From positions 94,417 to 158,416 of the forward strand of contig NZ_BMOT01000010.1 of NCBI RefSeq assembly GCF_014647215.1: a stretch of 64,000 bases of DNA, read 5' to 3'. This document shows, one piece after another, positions 34,582 to 44,982 of this stretch. How positions within the stretch are numbered: position 1 is the stretch's first letter; each line of letters opens with the position of its first letter. A program made the translations under genes and the position numbers. Origin of the DNA: Shewanella aestuarii. GTDB lineage: Bacteria; Pseudomonadota; Gammaproteobacteria; Enterobacterales; Shewanellaceae. The notes beneath the pieces are model-generated. The model was not told the DNA's origin, did not search any database, and saw nothing but the letters and a program-made list of their open reading frames with translations.

Positions 34582-37064
34582 TGGAGTGGCAATTAGCATG
34601 GCGCCTTTTTAAACGAGAATTAGCTCAGGGCCAGTTACTGCTCATTGTATTAGCTATTACCCTTGCCGTGTTATCGGTTAGCGGGTTAGCGCGAGTCAGT
34701 GAGCGCTTACAAGTTGCGATTAACGGAGAGGCAGCAACCTTTATTGCAGCAGATCGTATCATCAATTCCCCTGTGGTGGTTGATCCTAAAGTATTGACCA
34801 TTGCCGATGAGTTAAGCCTTAAACATGTTACTAATATGCAATTTAACTCTATGGTTTATGCCGGAGATAAGTTTCAATTAGTGACCATTAAAGCGGTTGG
34901 AGAGGCTTACCCGTTAAAAGGGAAAATTGAATTATCGAGCGGGGAGGCGTCTGCATTACCTTCCCAAGGCGAAGCTTGGTATGAAAATCGTTTGGGCGGG
35001 TTGTTAGGTTATCCAGAGTCATTAGAATTAGGTAATAGCATTTTAACCTTATCGGCTGAAATTAGCCGATTACCTGACGGCGGTTTTAATCCCTTTGCAT
35101 CGGCGCCTGTGTTACTCATGCGCCTTGATGATGTTAACGCAACCGGCATTATTCAACCTGGTAGCCGGGTCAGTTATATTTATCAATTCACTGGTGATGT
35201 AGATGCGCTAGCCGCGTTTGAACAACAAGTTAAGCCTTTGCTCAATAATAGTCAGCGATGGGTAGATGTTCAGTCAGGTGATTCGCCGATTGCATCCGCG
35301 GTAAAACGCGCGGAACGCTTTTTATTATTAGCCAGTCTACTGGGTATCGCTTTAGCCTGCGCCGCAATTGGTATTGCTGCCCAGCGTTATTGCCAGCGCC
35401 ATTATGATGTGGTGGCCATGCTAAAAACCTTTGGCGCATCAGCTAAGCAAATTCGTTTACTGTTTGGTTTGCATTTGATGCTGGTGACCTTACTTGGCAT
35501 TGTGCTGGGATTATTAGGTGGTTTAGTACTTGATTTAACCATAACCCAATTTTTACCGCCCGAAATCGCGGCTTATTCGCCACCGTATTTACGCCCCTTT
35601 TTACTGGGAATGTCGACCGGGTTAATCAGTGCCTTTATGTTTTCGGCATATCCACTCATGCGCTTATTAGCGATTCCACCTTTACGGGTATTGCAGCGTC
35701 AACTGGAAGGTTTACAGCTGGGTATGTGGCTGCATTTGATGCTCAGTTTGGCTGCTATGGCATTGTTGGGCTATCTATATTCAAGAAGCATAGCGTTAAC
35801 CATGACAGTGGTACTTACCGTATTATTGCTGGGGTTATTACTGAGTATTCTTGGGTTTGTGATGATCCGTATGGGTCACAGTGTTGGCATGAAAACCACC
35901 AATCCATTGCAGTTAGCCTTAGCTGGGCTTCGCCGTAGAGCAAGACAAAATGCGGTTCAGTTAGTTGGCTTTAGTAGCGCACTGGTATTACTGTTAACCA
36001 TATTGGCTTTGCGCCAAGATTTACTCAATGAGTGGCAAAAACAGTTACCCGAAGATGCACCTAACTACTTTTTGGTTAATATTGCCCCTGAAGATACCCA
36101 ACCTTTGCAGCAATTTTTGGACCTACACCAAATTGCAGCAACCGAAATATATCCGGTTATCCGTGGACGCTTAACCCACATCAATGGCGAGGAGTTAATC
36201 TCAGGTGAGCAGCAAGATGCGGGCATGGCTGGTCGGGTAGGGATTTCTCGCGAGTTAAACTTAACCTATCGTGATACTTTGCCGCCAAATAATCCGGTTG
36301 TAGAGGGGACATTTAATCAGGCTGATGATGAAGTCTCGGTTGAGTCAGGTGTCGCTGAGCGGCTTGGGTTAGCGTTAAATGACACCATGACCTTCAATAT
36401 AGATAATCAGTCATTTACGGTTAAAGCTACCAGTATCAGAAATGTGCAATGGGAAACGTTACAGCCTAACTTTTTCATGATTTTTAGACCTAACGCCCTT
36501 GAGAAGTTTAATTACACTTCCATGGCCAGTTTTCATTTAGATGATGACAAGCTTAAAGCGGCGGGTAGCCCATTGAGTGCAAATGCGGTAGTACTGCAAT
36601 TAATTCAACAATTTCCGACTATTTCAGTAATTGATGTGGGGGCTATGGTTGAGCAATTAAGACAAATTATTGATCAAGTGTCTTTATCGCTCAGTTTAGT
36701 TTTGGCGCTTGTGCTTCTGGCCAGTGCGTTGGTGTTAATTGCCCAAACTGAAGCGGGTATGGCAACAAGGCAACGCGAGCTGGCGGTGCTACGAACCTTC
36801 GGCGCATCCGGTTGGTTGTTACGTTCTGCAACTGGATTAGAGTTTGCATTACTTGGCGCCATTGCTGGGTTATTAGCGGTCATCGTGGCAGAGTTTGCAC
36901 TTTATATGCTTAAAACTCAGGTGTTTGAATTAGTTGTTTATATGCACTGGCCTTGGTGGATAATCGCGCCATTATCAGGCGCTGCAGTGGTGTCAATATT
37001 AGGCATGTGGCGTTGCCGACAATTATTAAATCAGTCTTGCAGTGATTTGTTAAAAGCAGGATAA
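34581..37064 (+). CDS. ybbP: ABC transporter permease YbbP (FtsX-like)
   Basis: 827-aa inner-membrane permease of the FtsX/MacB family with two FtsX-like halves. Membrane segments are readable near the N-terminus (LLIVLAITLAVLSVSGLA), in a central block with four to six helices (LLASLLGIALACAAIGIAA, LMLVTLLGIVLGLLGGLVL, HLMLSLAAMALLGYLY) and at the C-terminus (SLVLALVLLASALVLIAQT, LEFALLGAIAGLLAVIVAEF). Two periplasmic regions lie between them. It forms a complex with YbbA; in E. coli the system is linked to tesA by position. Terminator directly after. Confidence 0.94.
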   Translation: MEWQLAWRLFKRELAQGQLLLIVLAITLAVLSVSGLARVSERLQVAINGEAATFIAADRIINSPVVVDPKVLTIADELSLKHVTNMQFNSMVYAGDKFQLVTIKAVGEAYPLKGKIELSSGEASALPSQGEAWYENRLGGLLGYPESLELGNSILTLSAEISRLPDGGFNPFASAPVLLMRLDDVNATGIIQPGSRVSYIYQFTGDVDALAAFEQQVKPLLNNSQRWVDVQSGDSPIASAVKRAERFLLLASLLGIALACAAIGIAAQRYCQRHYDVVAMLKTFGASAKQIRLLFGLHLMLVTLLGIVLGLLGGLVLDLTITQFLPPEIAAYSPPYLRPFLLGMSTGLISAFMFSAYPLMRLLAIPPLRVLQRQLEGLQLGMWLHLMLSLAAMALLGYLYSRSIALTMTVVLTVLLLGLLLSILGFVMIRMGHSVGMKTTNPLQLALAGLRRRARQNAVQLVGFSSALVLLLTILALRQDLLNEWQKQLPEDAPNYFLVNIAPEDTQPLQQFLDLHQIAATEIYPVIRGRLTHINGEELISGEQQDAGMAGRVGISRELNLTYRDTLPPNNPVVEGTFNQADDEVSVESGVAERLGLALNDTMTFNIDNQSFTVKATSIRNVQWETLQPNFFMIFRPNALEKFNYTSMASFHLDDDKLKAAGSPLSANAVVLQLIQQFPTISVIDVGAMVEQLRQIIDQVSLSLSLVLALVLLASALVLIAQTEAGMATRQRELAVLRTFGASGWLLRSATGLEFALLGAIAGLLAVIVAEFALYMLKTQVFELVVYMHWPWWIIAPLSGAAVVSILGMWRCRQLLNQSCSDLLKAG

Positions 37065-37070
37065 AGCAAT

Positions 37071-37102
37071 ATCAGGGAGATACTTTTATCTTCCTGATTT
37101 TT
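37071..37102 (+). terminator. rho-independent terminator of ybbA-ybbP
   Basis: A 12-bp stem (37071-37082 with 37087-37098, one G-T wobble), loop CTTT, and Ts at 37098-37102. Confidence 0.92.
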
Positions 37103-37401
37103 AATGATCATGTGGTTTGGTTAGCGTTAAGGCTATTGAGTATTTGGTGGTTATATGTTGTTGGAGTTAAACCATTTGCCTGTTTAGTTAGCCATTTGCC
37201 TAAAGAGTTAAATGTCCCTTGTCTATGTCAGTGAACGCTGCACTAGGCTGTGGTGAACTAGCTACAAAAATGCCTCACCCGCTATGTTATCGCGACTTTA
37301 ACAAGTTTGTTTTAACAATCTGCTTTGCAATCTGAGATGACAAAGTGAATAATCATCCCCTTTATATTTATGCTATTTAGATTTGAAGGTTTGTTATACA
37401 T
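37103..37401 (+). other. gene-free region before recR with a 20-nt-period repeat
   Basis: No ORF of note. CCATTTGCCT occurs twice, at 37172-37181 and 37192-37201. The 16 nt at 37376-37391 also occur upstream of the hydrolase gene at 46669. dnaX and ybaB, usual partners upstream of recR, are absent. I saw no clear promoter, and none of the sequence looks like gene remnants. Confidence 0.5.
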
Positions 37402-38001
37402 ATGAAATTCAGCCCCTTGGTCGATGAGCTTATTCAATCGTTGCGAATTTTACCCGGTGTAGGGCCAAAATCGGCACAACGCATGGCTTTTCAATTATTA
37501 GAGCGCGAACGAAAAGCCGGTCTCAAACTTGCCGAATCATTACAAAAAGCCATGTCTGAGGTTGGACATTGTCAAGGGTGCCGCACCTTTACCGAACAGG
37601 ATTTGTGTCCTATTTGTGCTAGCCATAAACGTGGTAATGCTGACGTTATTTGTGTGGTTGAAACTCCGGCAGATGTGTTAGCTATTGAGGCTGGTGGCCA
37701 CTTTAATGGTCGTTATTTCGTATTACTTGGCCATTTATCGCCACTTGATGGCATTGGGCCTGAAGAGTTAGGACTGGCTTTGTTAGAGCAACAATTATCT
37801 TCCGCTGATGTGCAGGAGCTTATCCTAGCCACAAATCCAACGGTTGAAGGTGATGCGACCGCACATTTCATTGCAGATATGGCTCGCCGTCATAATGTCG
37901 TCATTAGCCGTATCGCCCATGGCGTGCCTGTGGGTGGCGAATTAGAATATGTTGATAGTACAACATTGGCGTTATCGTTTAATGGCCGCATAAAGTTATA
38001 A
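37402..38001 (+). CDS. recR: recombination mediator RecR
   Basis: Works with RecO/RecF to load RecA on SSB-coated gaps. The 199-aa product has an N-terminal helix-hairpin-helix ([17 protein letters not shown]), a zinc finger with Cys57, Cys60, Cys69 and Cys72, a Toprim domain ([28 protein letters not shown]) and a C-terminal Walker-B-like end. Start with GAAGGTTT upstream. It precedes htpG as in enterics, but without dnaX-ybaB in front. Confidence 0.97.
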   Translation: MKFSPLVDELIQSLRILPGVGPKSAQRMAFQLLERERKAGLKLAESLQKAMSEVGHCQGCRTFTEQDLCPICASHKRGNADVICVVETPADVLAIEAGGHFNGRYFVLLGHLSPLDGIGPEELGLALLEQQLSSADVQELILATNPTVEGDATAHFIADMARRHNVVISRIAHGVPVGGELEYVDSTTLALSFNGRIKL

Positions 38002-38015
38002 TCATGTTGCTGATG

Positions 38016-38050
38016 TTTAAGCCATCATCCATCAGTGGAGATGGCTTAAA
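38016..38050 (+). other. long hairpin in the recR-htpG gap
   Basis: An 11-bp stem TTTAAGCCATC/GATGGCTTAAA (38016-38026, 38040-38050) continues inward with TCCA/TGGA around loop TCAG. On the plus strand As follow, not Ts, so it is more a 3'-end hairpin of recR than a terminator. Confidence 0.5.
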
Positions 38051-38074
38051 AAATCACCAAAAAAACATTGCCCC

Positions 38075-38102
38075 CTTGAATTGTATTCTCTAAGCCCCAT
38101 CT
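38075..38102 (+). promoter_or_regulatory. sigma-32 heat-shock promoter of htpG
   Basis: CTTGAA at 38075-38080, 14-nt spacer, CCCCATCT at 38095-38102. This is an exact match to the RpoH consensus, about 100 nt upstream of htpG. Confidence 0.9.
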
Positions 38103-38208
38103 CTTGTATATCAGAGCATTTTAGAGTGGTCGCTTTGGCGGTGTTATCAAGTTCCCCGCATAAAGTGACTGTTATGTAATACCTCAAGTACTATCAAGGG
38201 AATTATTC

Positions 38209-40122
38209 ATGTCACAACAAGAAACACATGGTTTTCAAACCGAAGTTAAACAATTACTGCATTTGATGATCCACTCTCTGTATTCAAACAAAGAGATTTT
38301 CTTACGTGAATTAGTTTCAAATGCGGCCGATGCGGCCGACAAATTACGTTACTTAGCGTTAACTGATGATGCCTTATATGAAGGTGACGGTGATTTGCGC
38401 GTTCGTATCAGCACCGACACAGAAAAAGGCACAGTGACTATTTCTGATAATGGTATCGGTATGACCCGCGACGGTGTGATTGAGCATTTAGGTACGATTG
38501 CTAAATCAGGTACTAAAGAATTTTTCAGCCACTTATCTGGTGAAGCATCTAAAGACTCACAATTAATTGGCCAATTTGGTGTAGGTTTTTACTCAGCATT
38601 TATCGTTGCTAAAAAAGTAACTGTGCGCACTCGTGCTGCAGGCAAACCTGCAAATGAAGGCGTATTGTGGGAGTCAGAAGGTGAAGGTTCATTTAGCGTA
38701 GATAACATCACTAAAAATACCCGTGGCACCGAAATCACCTTGCATTTGCGTGATGAAGAAAAAGAATTTGCTGACGATTACCGCTTACGTTCAATCATTA
38801 CTAAGTATTCAGATCATATTTCAGTTCCTGTGCAAATGTTTGAAGAAGGGACTCCAGAGTCAGACGGCCCAGATGGTGAGAAAATCCCCGCGACTGAGGG
38901 CTTTTGGAAACCGATGAACAAAGCGACAGCGCTTTGGACCCGTAATAAATCAGATATCTCTGATGATGAATATCAAGAGTTTTATAAGCATATCTCTCAC
39001 GACTATAGCGATGCTTTAAAGTGGTCACATAACCGTGTTGAAGGTAAGCAGGAATACACTAGCTTATTGTATATTCCATCTAAAGCGCCGTTTGACCTGT
39101 TTAACCGTGATCACAAACACGGACTAAAATTGTTTGTTCAGCGCGTGTTTGTTATGGATGATGCTGAGCAATTTATGCCGACTTATTTACGCTTCGTAAA
39201 AGGCTTAATTGACTCAAAAGATTTACCACTAAACGTATCGCGTGAAATTTTACAAGATAACCAAGTCACCAAGTCTTTGCGTACAGCATTAACTAAACGT
39301 GTACTGGGTATGCTTGAAAAGTTAGCCAAAGATGATGCTGAAAAGTATCAGGCTTTCTGGGCTGAGTTTGGTCAGGTATTAAAAGAGGGCCCAGCTGAAG
39401 ACTTCGCTAACCGTGAACGTATTGCCAGTCTTCTTCGTTTTGCTTCGACGCAAGACAATACCGCGGCAACGACTGTGTCGTTAGATGCCTACATTGAACG
39501 CATGAAAGAAGGTCAGGAAAAGATTTATTACATAGTGGCAGATAGCCATGACGCTGCGGTAAATAGTCCACACCTTGAATTATTACGTAAAAAAGGCATT
39601 GAAGTGTTGTTAATGTCAGAACGTATCGATGAATGGTTAATCAACCATTTAACCGAGTACAAAGACAAAAAGCTGCACTCAGTGACAAAAGGCGATTTAG
39701 AGTTAGGTTCATTAGAAGATGAAGCTGACAAACAAGCCCAAGAGAAAGTGGCGGAAGAGTCTAAAGGCTTAGTTGAGCGCATTAAAGCAGCACTTGATGG
39801 TAAAGTCTCTGATGTGAAAGTGACTTCGCGCTTAACAGACACCCCAGCCTGTGTGGTTACAGGCGAGGGCGAAATGTCGACCCAAATGATTAAATTAATG
39901 CAAGCAGCGGGTCAGCCAGTTCCTGACTCTAAGCCAACATTTGAAATCAATCCAACGCATCCTTTAGTTGAGCGTTTGAACAGCGAACAAGACGAGCAAC
40001 TGTTTGCTGATTGGTCTAACTTGTTGTTACAACAAGCGCAACTTTCAGAGAAAGGCAGTTTGGCTGATCCATCGGCATTCATTAAATTAATGAACCAAAT
40101 GTTGATGTCGAGCTTTAAGTAA
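38209..40122 (+). CDS. htpG: molecular chaperone HtpG (Hsp90)
   Basis: Cytoplasmic ATP-dependent Hsp90 chaperone. The 637-aa product has an N-terminal GHKL ATPase domain: [17 protein letters not shown] with the catalytic Glu just before it in [30 protein letters not shown] and GTEITLHL. The middle domain has NVSREILQ, and the C-terminal dimerisation domain ends at [10 protein letters not shown]. It lies downstream of an exact sigma-32 promoter and is followed by a terminator. A neighbouring CnoX-like gene extends the heat-stress theme. Confidence 0.98.
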   Translation: MSQQETHGFQTEVKQLLHLMIHSLYSNKEIFLRELVSNAADAADKLRYLALTDDALYEGDGDLRVRISTDTEKGTVTISDNGIGMTRDGVIEHLGTIAKSGTKEFFSHLSGEASKDSQLIGQFGVGFYSAFIVAKKVTVRTRAAGKPANEGVLWESEGEGSFSVDNITKNTRGTEITLHLRDEEKEFADDYRLRSIITKYSDHISVPVQMFEEGTPESDGPDGEKIPATEGFWKPMNKATALWTRNKSDISDDEYQEFYKHISHDYSDALKWSHNRVEGKQEYTSLLYIPSKAPFDLFNRDHKHGLKLFVQRVFVMDDAEQFMPTYLRFVKGLIDSKDLPLNVSREILQDNQVTKSLRTALTKRVLGMLEKLAKDDAEKYQAFWAEFGQVLKEGPAEDFANRERIASLLRFASTQDNTAATTVSLDAYIERMKEGQEKIYYIVADSHDAAVNSPHLELLRKKGIEVLLMSERIDEWLINHLTEYKDKKLHSVTKGDLELGSLEDEADKQAQEKVAEESKGLVERIKAALDGKVSDVKVTSRLTDTPACVVTGEGEMSTQMIKLMQAAGQPVPDSKPTFEINPTHPLVERLNSEQDEQLFADWSNLLLQQAQLSEKGSLADPSAFIKLMNQMLMSSFK

Positions 40123-40138
40123 CACTTGAGCGGATATG

Positions 40139-40163
40139 AAAGCGGACTAAATGTCCGCTTTTT
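40139..40163 (+). terminator. rho-independent terminator of htpG
   Basis: The stem AAAGCGGAC/GTCCGCTTT with loop TAAAT and a T run ends 17 nt before the cnoX-like start. Confidence 0.92.
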
Positions 40164-40180
40164 GCACTTTAAGGGGACCT

Positions 40181-41047
40181 ATGGAACATATCATTTCGTT
40201 AACTAAAGAAAACATCCAGCAAGTTGTTGATACCTCGATGGAAAAAATGGTTGTGCTAACCTTTTTTGCCCTGCAACAGCCAGAAAGCATGCAAATGCTG
40301 CAGACTCTTACCCAGTTAGCCACCGCACAAAAAGGGCGGTTTATTTTGGCATCGGTAGACTGTGAAGTGGAAATGGAGATTGCGCAATATTTTCAAATTC
40401 AAAGTTTACCCACCACGCTTGTATTAGATAAAGGTCGTCCAATTGATGGCTTTGCAGGCGTGCAAGACACCACAAGTGTTACAGCTTTACTTGATAAGCA
40501 TTTGCCACCTATGTGGTTACAAGCATTTGAAGACGTTAAAGCACAGCTGGCACAAAGTGAATTGTTAACCACAGAAACACTGACTCAGCTGAGTGCAGAT
40601 CTTAAAGATATCCTGCTACAAGCGGATAATCTTGCCCAGGTACAATTAGTACTCGTGGATGTGTATTTACAATTAAATCTACTGGGTGATGCAAAAACCT
40701 TATTGTCTGCAATTGGACTGGCAGATCAAGACAGCTATTATCAAAATTTAAAAGCTAAACTCGCATTAGCTGAAGATGCTGCAGATACTCCTGAAATTCG
40801 TGAACTTCAACAACAACTTGAAAGTAATCCTGCGGATATTTCATTATCAATTGATTTAGCTAAAGCGCTCAATAAAGCCCAGCGTAACGACGAAGCATTA
40901 GAAACACTTTTTGGTTTTTTACAAAAAGATTTGCATGCAGCCGATGGCAAAGTTAAACAAGTGTTCTTGGAAATATTAACCGCAATGGGGCAAGGCAATG
41001 CCTTAGCCAATCAATATCGCCGTAAATTATATACCTTGTTGTATTAA
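40181..41047 (+). CDS. cnoX: CnoX/YbbN-like thioredoxin-fold co-chaperone
   Basis: Holdase that protects proteins from oxidation and passes them to DnaK/GroEL in E. coli. The start used is the ATG at 40181 (AAGGGG upstream), giving 288 aa. The thioredoxin-like domain (about 1-110) is followed by TPR repeats. The C-terminal DLHAADGKVKQVFLEILTAMGQGNALANQYRRKLYTLLY pattern matches YbbN. The redox motif position reads LQQPESMQ: neither Cys is present, whereas E. coli has SQHC. The second Cys, in ASVDCEVE (Cys61), is kept. Loss of the redox-reactive pair suggests a chaperone-only form. Confidence 0.88.
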   Translation: MEHIISLTKENIQQVVDTSMEKMVVLTFFALQQPESMQMLQTLTQLATAQKGRFILASVDCEVEMEIAQYFQIQSLPTTLVLDKGRPIDGFAGVQDTTSVTALLDKHLPPMWLQAFEDVKAQLAQSELLTTETLTQLSADLKDILLQADNLAQVQLVLVDVYLQLNLLGDAKTLLSAIGLADQDSYYQNLKAKLALAEDAADTPEIRELQQQLESNPADISLSIDLAKALNKAQRNDEALETLFGFLQKDLHAADGKVKQVFLEILTAMGQGNALANQYRRKLYTLLY

Positions 41048-41167
41048 ACAGACTTGCCTGCAAATGGGCTGCGCTTATTAGATATAGGTCTAATGGAGTG
41101 CGTTTGCCACTATGAATAGTGCGGCAGATATGCGAAAATCGCCGCCCTAAAAAGAATATAATCTTAA

Positions 41168-41827
<660 letters not shown>

Positions 41828-41873
41828 TCACTTTGTCAGTGAATAAAAAACCAGCTTAGTTTGGGCTGATAAT

Positions 41874-41905
41874 AAAAAGGGATCTGTTTATACAGATCCC
41901 TTTTT
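41874..41905 (+). terminator. rho-independent terminator of adk
   Basis: A perfect 14-bp stem (41874-41887, 41892-41905) with loop TTAT. The A-run/T-run flanks could stop transcription in both directions. Confidence 0.95.
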
Positions 41906-42370
41906 ATTTGTTAATTCACTTGTACCAGATCTGTTCTTGATGCGTCAGTTCTTCTTGTTATCAGATATTACCTATCTGTTACTCGCAGTGCATTGACCTA
42001 AATAGTGAACAATAGTCTTTATGGGTTTTGTTGATGATCTGGCTTAACGGCTAAGTATCTTCTTAGCGAAATCAAATACGTTTTCAAAATGGTCAATAAC
42101 TCTTTAAAAATTCGACTTATAACGACAAGTTGCTATTTTGCTGTTTGAGTGATTAGTAACAGTCAGATTGATGTTGATTGAACACGGAACAGAACAAGCC
42201 GGTTATGGCTAGTCGTTATGGTAAAAGTCATTTAATCTCATAAGGTTAATATGTTATTATTCGCCGCCTTTTTTCTATGGCAGCTGCATGTTTAAGCAAT
42301 ATTGCATTAAATATAAACTAAACTAATATTTTTATTCCGCTGCATGGATGCAAACTCATGAGAATCGATT
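41906..42370. other. 465-nt gene-free stretch between adk and gsk
   Basis: A/T-rich. Only tiny ORFs of 12-14 codons were seen, and no rho-independent terminator or convincing promoter. It may hold the gsk promoter and leader, and nothing here resembles hemH. Confidence 0.4.
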
Positions 42371-43675
42371 ATGAAGTTTCCAGGTCAACGTAAGTCGAAG
42401 CATTATTTTCCTGTAAGTAACCGTGATCCGCTGTTGGCGCAATTTACTCAACAGCCGCAAACATTTCCTACTTACATATGTGGTATCGACCAAACCTTAG
42501 TCGACATCGAAGCTAAAGTAGCTGAAGAGTTGCTTGAGCGCTATGGATTACCTAAAGGGAATTCAACGTTAATCGATGATGAAAGGGCGCACACCCTTTA
42601 TAACGAGTTAAAATCAAATGACATGATCAGTGATGAGTTTGCTGGTGGTACCATTGGTAATACCGTTCATAACTACTCGATACTTGCTGATGACCGTTCA
42701 GTTTTGTTTGGTGTTATGAGTCAGAACATTATGGTGGGTAGCTATGCTTACCGTTACCTGTGCAATACCTCTTCAAAAGTAGATTTGAATTATTTACAAC
42801 CCGTTGATGGCCCTATTGGTCGCTGCTTTACGCTAATTTCAGCTGATGGCGAGCGTACTTTTGCGATCAGCAAAGGCTCAATGGATAAATTGACGCCACA
42901 TTATATTAATCAGCAAGTGGTTCAAGAAAGCTCTGCATTGGTGATCACCGCCTACTTAATGCGAGCCAGTGATGGTGACGGCATGACATCGGCTGCTATG
43001 CAAGCGATTGAATATGCTAAAGCTGCTGAGGTACCTGTGGTGTTAACGCTTGGTACACGCTTTTTAATTCAAGAAGACCCTATTTGGTGGCAAAACTTTA
43101 TTAAAGAACATGTCACTATTTTGGCGATGAACGAAGATGAAGGTGAGGCGTTAACAGGCTTTAAAGACCCTCTATTGGCCAGTGAAGCGGCGCTTGAATG
43201 GTGCGATATGGTGTTAACTACCGCTGGGCCAATTGGGTTATACACCGCAGGTTATGCTGAAGATAGCGCTAAACGCGAAACCAGCCACATATTGTTACCT
43301 GGCGCTATTCCTGAGTTCAACCGTTATGAATTCTCTCGACCCATGTTAAAGGCTGACTGTGAACAGCCGATCAAAGTGTATGCCCATATTGCACCTTACA
43401 TGGGGGGCCCTGATTATATTCGTAATACCAACGGTGCTGGTGATGGTGCTTTATCGGCTTTGCTACATGATTTATCGGCTAACAATTACCATAAAACCAA
43501 TGTGCCTGGCTCAAGTAAGCACAAGCGAGATGGATTATGTTACTCGTCATTTTCTCAAGTATGTAAGTACGCTAACCGAGTCGCCTATGAAGTGTTAGCT
43601 CAGCACAGTCCAAGATTATCTAGAGGCCTACCTGAGCGTGAAGACAGCCTCGAAGAGTCATATTGGGAACGGTAA
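42371..43675 (+). CDS. gsk: inosine-guanosine kinase
   Basis: PfkB/ribokinase-family kinase that salvages inosine and guanosine to IMP and GMP. The 434-aa product is of family length. The nucleoside-binding GGTIGNTVHNYSIL is near residues 91-104, and the catalytic and anion-hole motif is RNTNGAGDGALSALLHD. The start MKFPGQRKSKHYFPVSNRDP matches E. coli Gsk. It is downstream of adk as in enterics. Its probable 3' end is a weak hairpin at 43739. Confidence 0.96.
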   Translation: MKFPGQRKSKHYFPVSNRDPLLAQFTQQPQTFPTYICGIDQTLVDIEAKVAEELLERYGLPKGNSTLIDDERAHTLYNELKSNDMISDEFAGGTIGNTVHNYSILADDRSVLFGVMSQNIMVGSYAYRYLCNTSSKVDLNYLQPVDGPIGRCFTLISADGERTFAISKGSMDKLTPHYINQQVVQESSALVITAYLMRASDGDGMTSAAMQAIEYAKAAEVPVVLTLGTRFLIQEDPIWWQNFIKEHVTILAMNEDEGEALTGFKDPLLASEAALEWCDMVLTTAGPIGLYTAGYAEDSAKRETSHILLPGAIPEFNRYEFSRPMLKADCEQPIKVYAHIAPYMGGPDYIRNTNGAGDGALSALLHDLSANNYHKTNVPGSSKHKRDGLCYSSFSQVCKYANRVAYEVLAQHSPRLSRGLPEREDSLEESYWER

Positions 43676-43738
43676 TCAATGCTTTAACTGGCTAAGTGAC
43701 CTAGACTTTGATTAACAAATCTATCTACAGTGGCAATT

Positions 43739-43762
43739 TGCAACGCTAACAGCGTTGCATTT
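43739..43762 (+). terminator. probable weak terminator of gsk
   Basis: The perfect stem TGCAACGCT/AGCGTTGCA has loop AAC and a short TTTA tail, 63 nt after the gsk stop. Confidence 0.5.
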
Positions 43763-43914
43763 AGTTACAATAGAGCAGCGATTGCAAGTCAATTTGCCTT
43801 GATTATCCCTGTAATTTTCAGGTTGCAGGATAGCAATGTATATTTGTCATAATATTAATGTATTAGTAAATATCTTATCCAGAGTGCAGCTTAAATAAAA
43901 AGCACTTTAAAAAT

Positions 43915-43948
43915 AAACGATAATGTTTTGTCATTATCGTTTTTTTTT
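43915..43948 (+). terminator. strong orphan terminator before nadE
   Basis: The 11-bp stem AAACGATAATG/CATTATCGTTT, loop TTTTGT, ends in a run of more than eight Ts. It lies 240 nt after gsk, beyond the weaker gsk terminator. Something transcribed from 43760-43914, or long gsk read-through, is being stopped. Confidence 0.9.
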
Positions 43949-43998
43949 GCTGAATTTTTAATAGAATAGAGCTAGATAAATTATTAAAGGGGCTTAAG

Positions 43999-44829
43999 GT
44001 GAAGGGACAAATATTACGGGAAATGCATGTACTCAAAGCAATCGAACCTGATTTTGAAGTACAAAGACGCGTTGCATTTATCAAATCTAAGCTCAAAGAT
44101 GCCCATTGTTTTTCGCTTGTATTAGGGATCAGCGGGGGAGTGGACTCATCATTAACCGGTCGTTTATGTCAACTTGCTGTTGATAGCCTCAACGAAGGAC
44201 TCAATAATAAGCCTTATCAATTTATTGCTGTCCGATTACCTTATCAAGTGCAAAAAGATGAAGATGAAGCCCAGTTAGCTTGTCAGTTTATTCAACCCAG
44301 TAAGCAAGTGACAGTCAATATTGCGCAGGGAGTAATTGGAGCGCATGAGGCTACATTAGCAGGACTTGCTGAAGCAGGTATTACTTTGCCAGCAGCCGAT
44401 AAGGTTGATTTTGTAAAAGGGAATGTTAAAGCAAGAATGCGCATGATCGCGCAATATGAAATTGCGGGTATGGTGGGGGGCTTAGTTGTCGGTACTGATC
44501 ACAGCGCTGAAAACATTACCGGTTTTTATACAAAATTTGGCGATGGAGCATGTGATTTAGCGCCTTTGTTTGGCTTAAATAAACGCCAAGTACGCCAATT
44601 GGCAGCTTATTTAGGTGCCCCCGATATTTTGGTGAATAAAGCGCCAACGGCAGATCTTGAAGATGATAAACCACAATTAGAAGATGAGGTGGCTTTAGGG
44701 CTAACCTATGAGCAAATTGATGATTTTCTCGAAGCAAAACAGGTGGATGTGTCTGTTGAATCGAAATTAATTGCGATTTATCAACGTACGCAGCATAAAC
44801 GCAAACCAATCCCAACCATTTACGATTAA
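43999..44829 (+). CDS. nadE: ammonia-dependent NAD+ synthetase
   Basis: Last step of NAD+ synthesis: deamido-NAD + ATP + NH3 to NAD+. The 276-aa product has the PP-loop SGGVDSS (45-51) for adenylation and [14 protein letters not shown] for NAD binding. There is no glutaminase domain, so free ammonia is the nitrogen donor. The start is GTG at 43999 with AAAGGGG upstream, matching the length of E. coli NadE. A later ATG at 44023 would shorten the N-terminus. Confidence 0.96.
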   Translation: MKGQILREMHVLKAIEPDFEVQRRVAFIKSKLKDAHCFSLVLGISGGVDSSLTGRLCQLAVDSLNEGLNNKPYQFIAVRLPYQVQKDEDEAQLACQFIQPSKQVTVNIAQGVIGAHEATLAGLAEAGITLPAADKVDFVKGNVKARMRMIAQYEIAGMVGGLVVGTDHSAENITGFYTKFGDGACDLAPLFGLNKRQVRQLAAYLGAPDILVNKAPTADLEDDKPQLEDEVALGLTYEQIDDFLEAKQVDVSVESKLIAIYQRTQHKRKPIPTIYD

Positions 44830-44852
44830 CATTGCTGGCAATTCTCAGAAAT

Positions 44853-44891
44853 ATGACACACGGCATCTTGTATAAGTTATCTGTGTGTCAT
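44853..44891 (+). other. hairpin after nadE
   Basis: The perfect 9-bp arms ATGACACAC and GTGTGTCAT are 21 nt apart, and a short T-rich tail follows. It may be a weak terminator between nadE and the next gene. Confidence 0.4.
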
Positions 44892-44982
44892 TCATTTATG
44901 TTGTTCAAATCAGTGAACTTTAGCGTTAAATAGGCTAATTCCTATGCTTGGGTATTCACGGCTACATGTTTAAGGAATTCAT

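Noticed and set aside
37376..37391. 16-nt identity with 46669-46684 (upstream of recR and of the hydrolase gene)
   Set aside because: It spans A/T-rich ribosome-binding regions and has no internal symmetry; chance is adequate.
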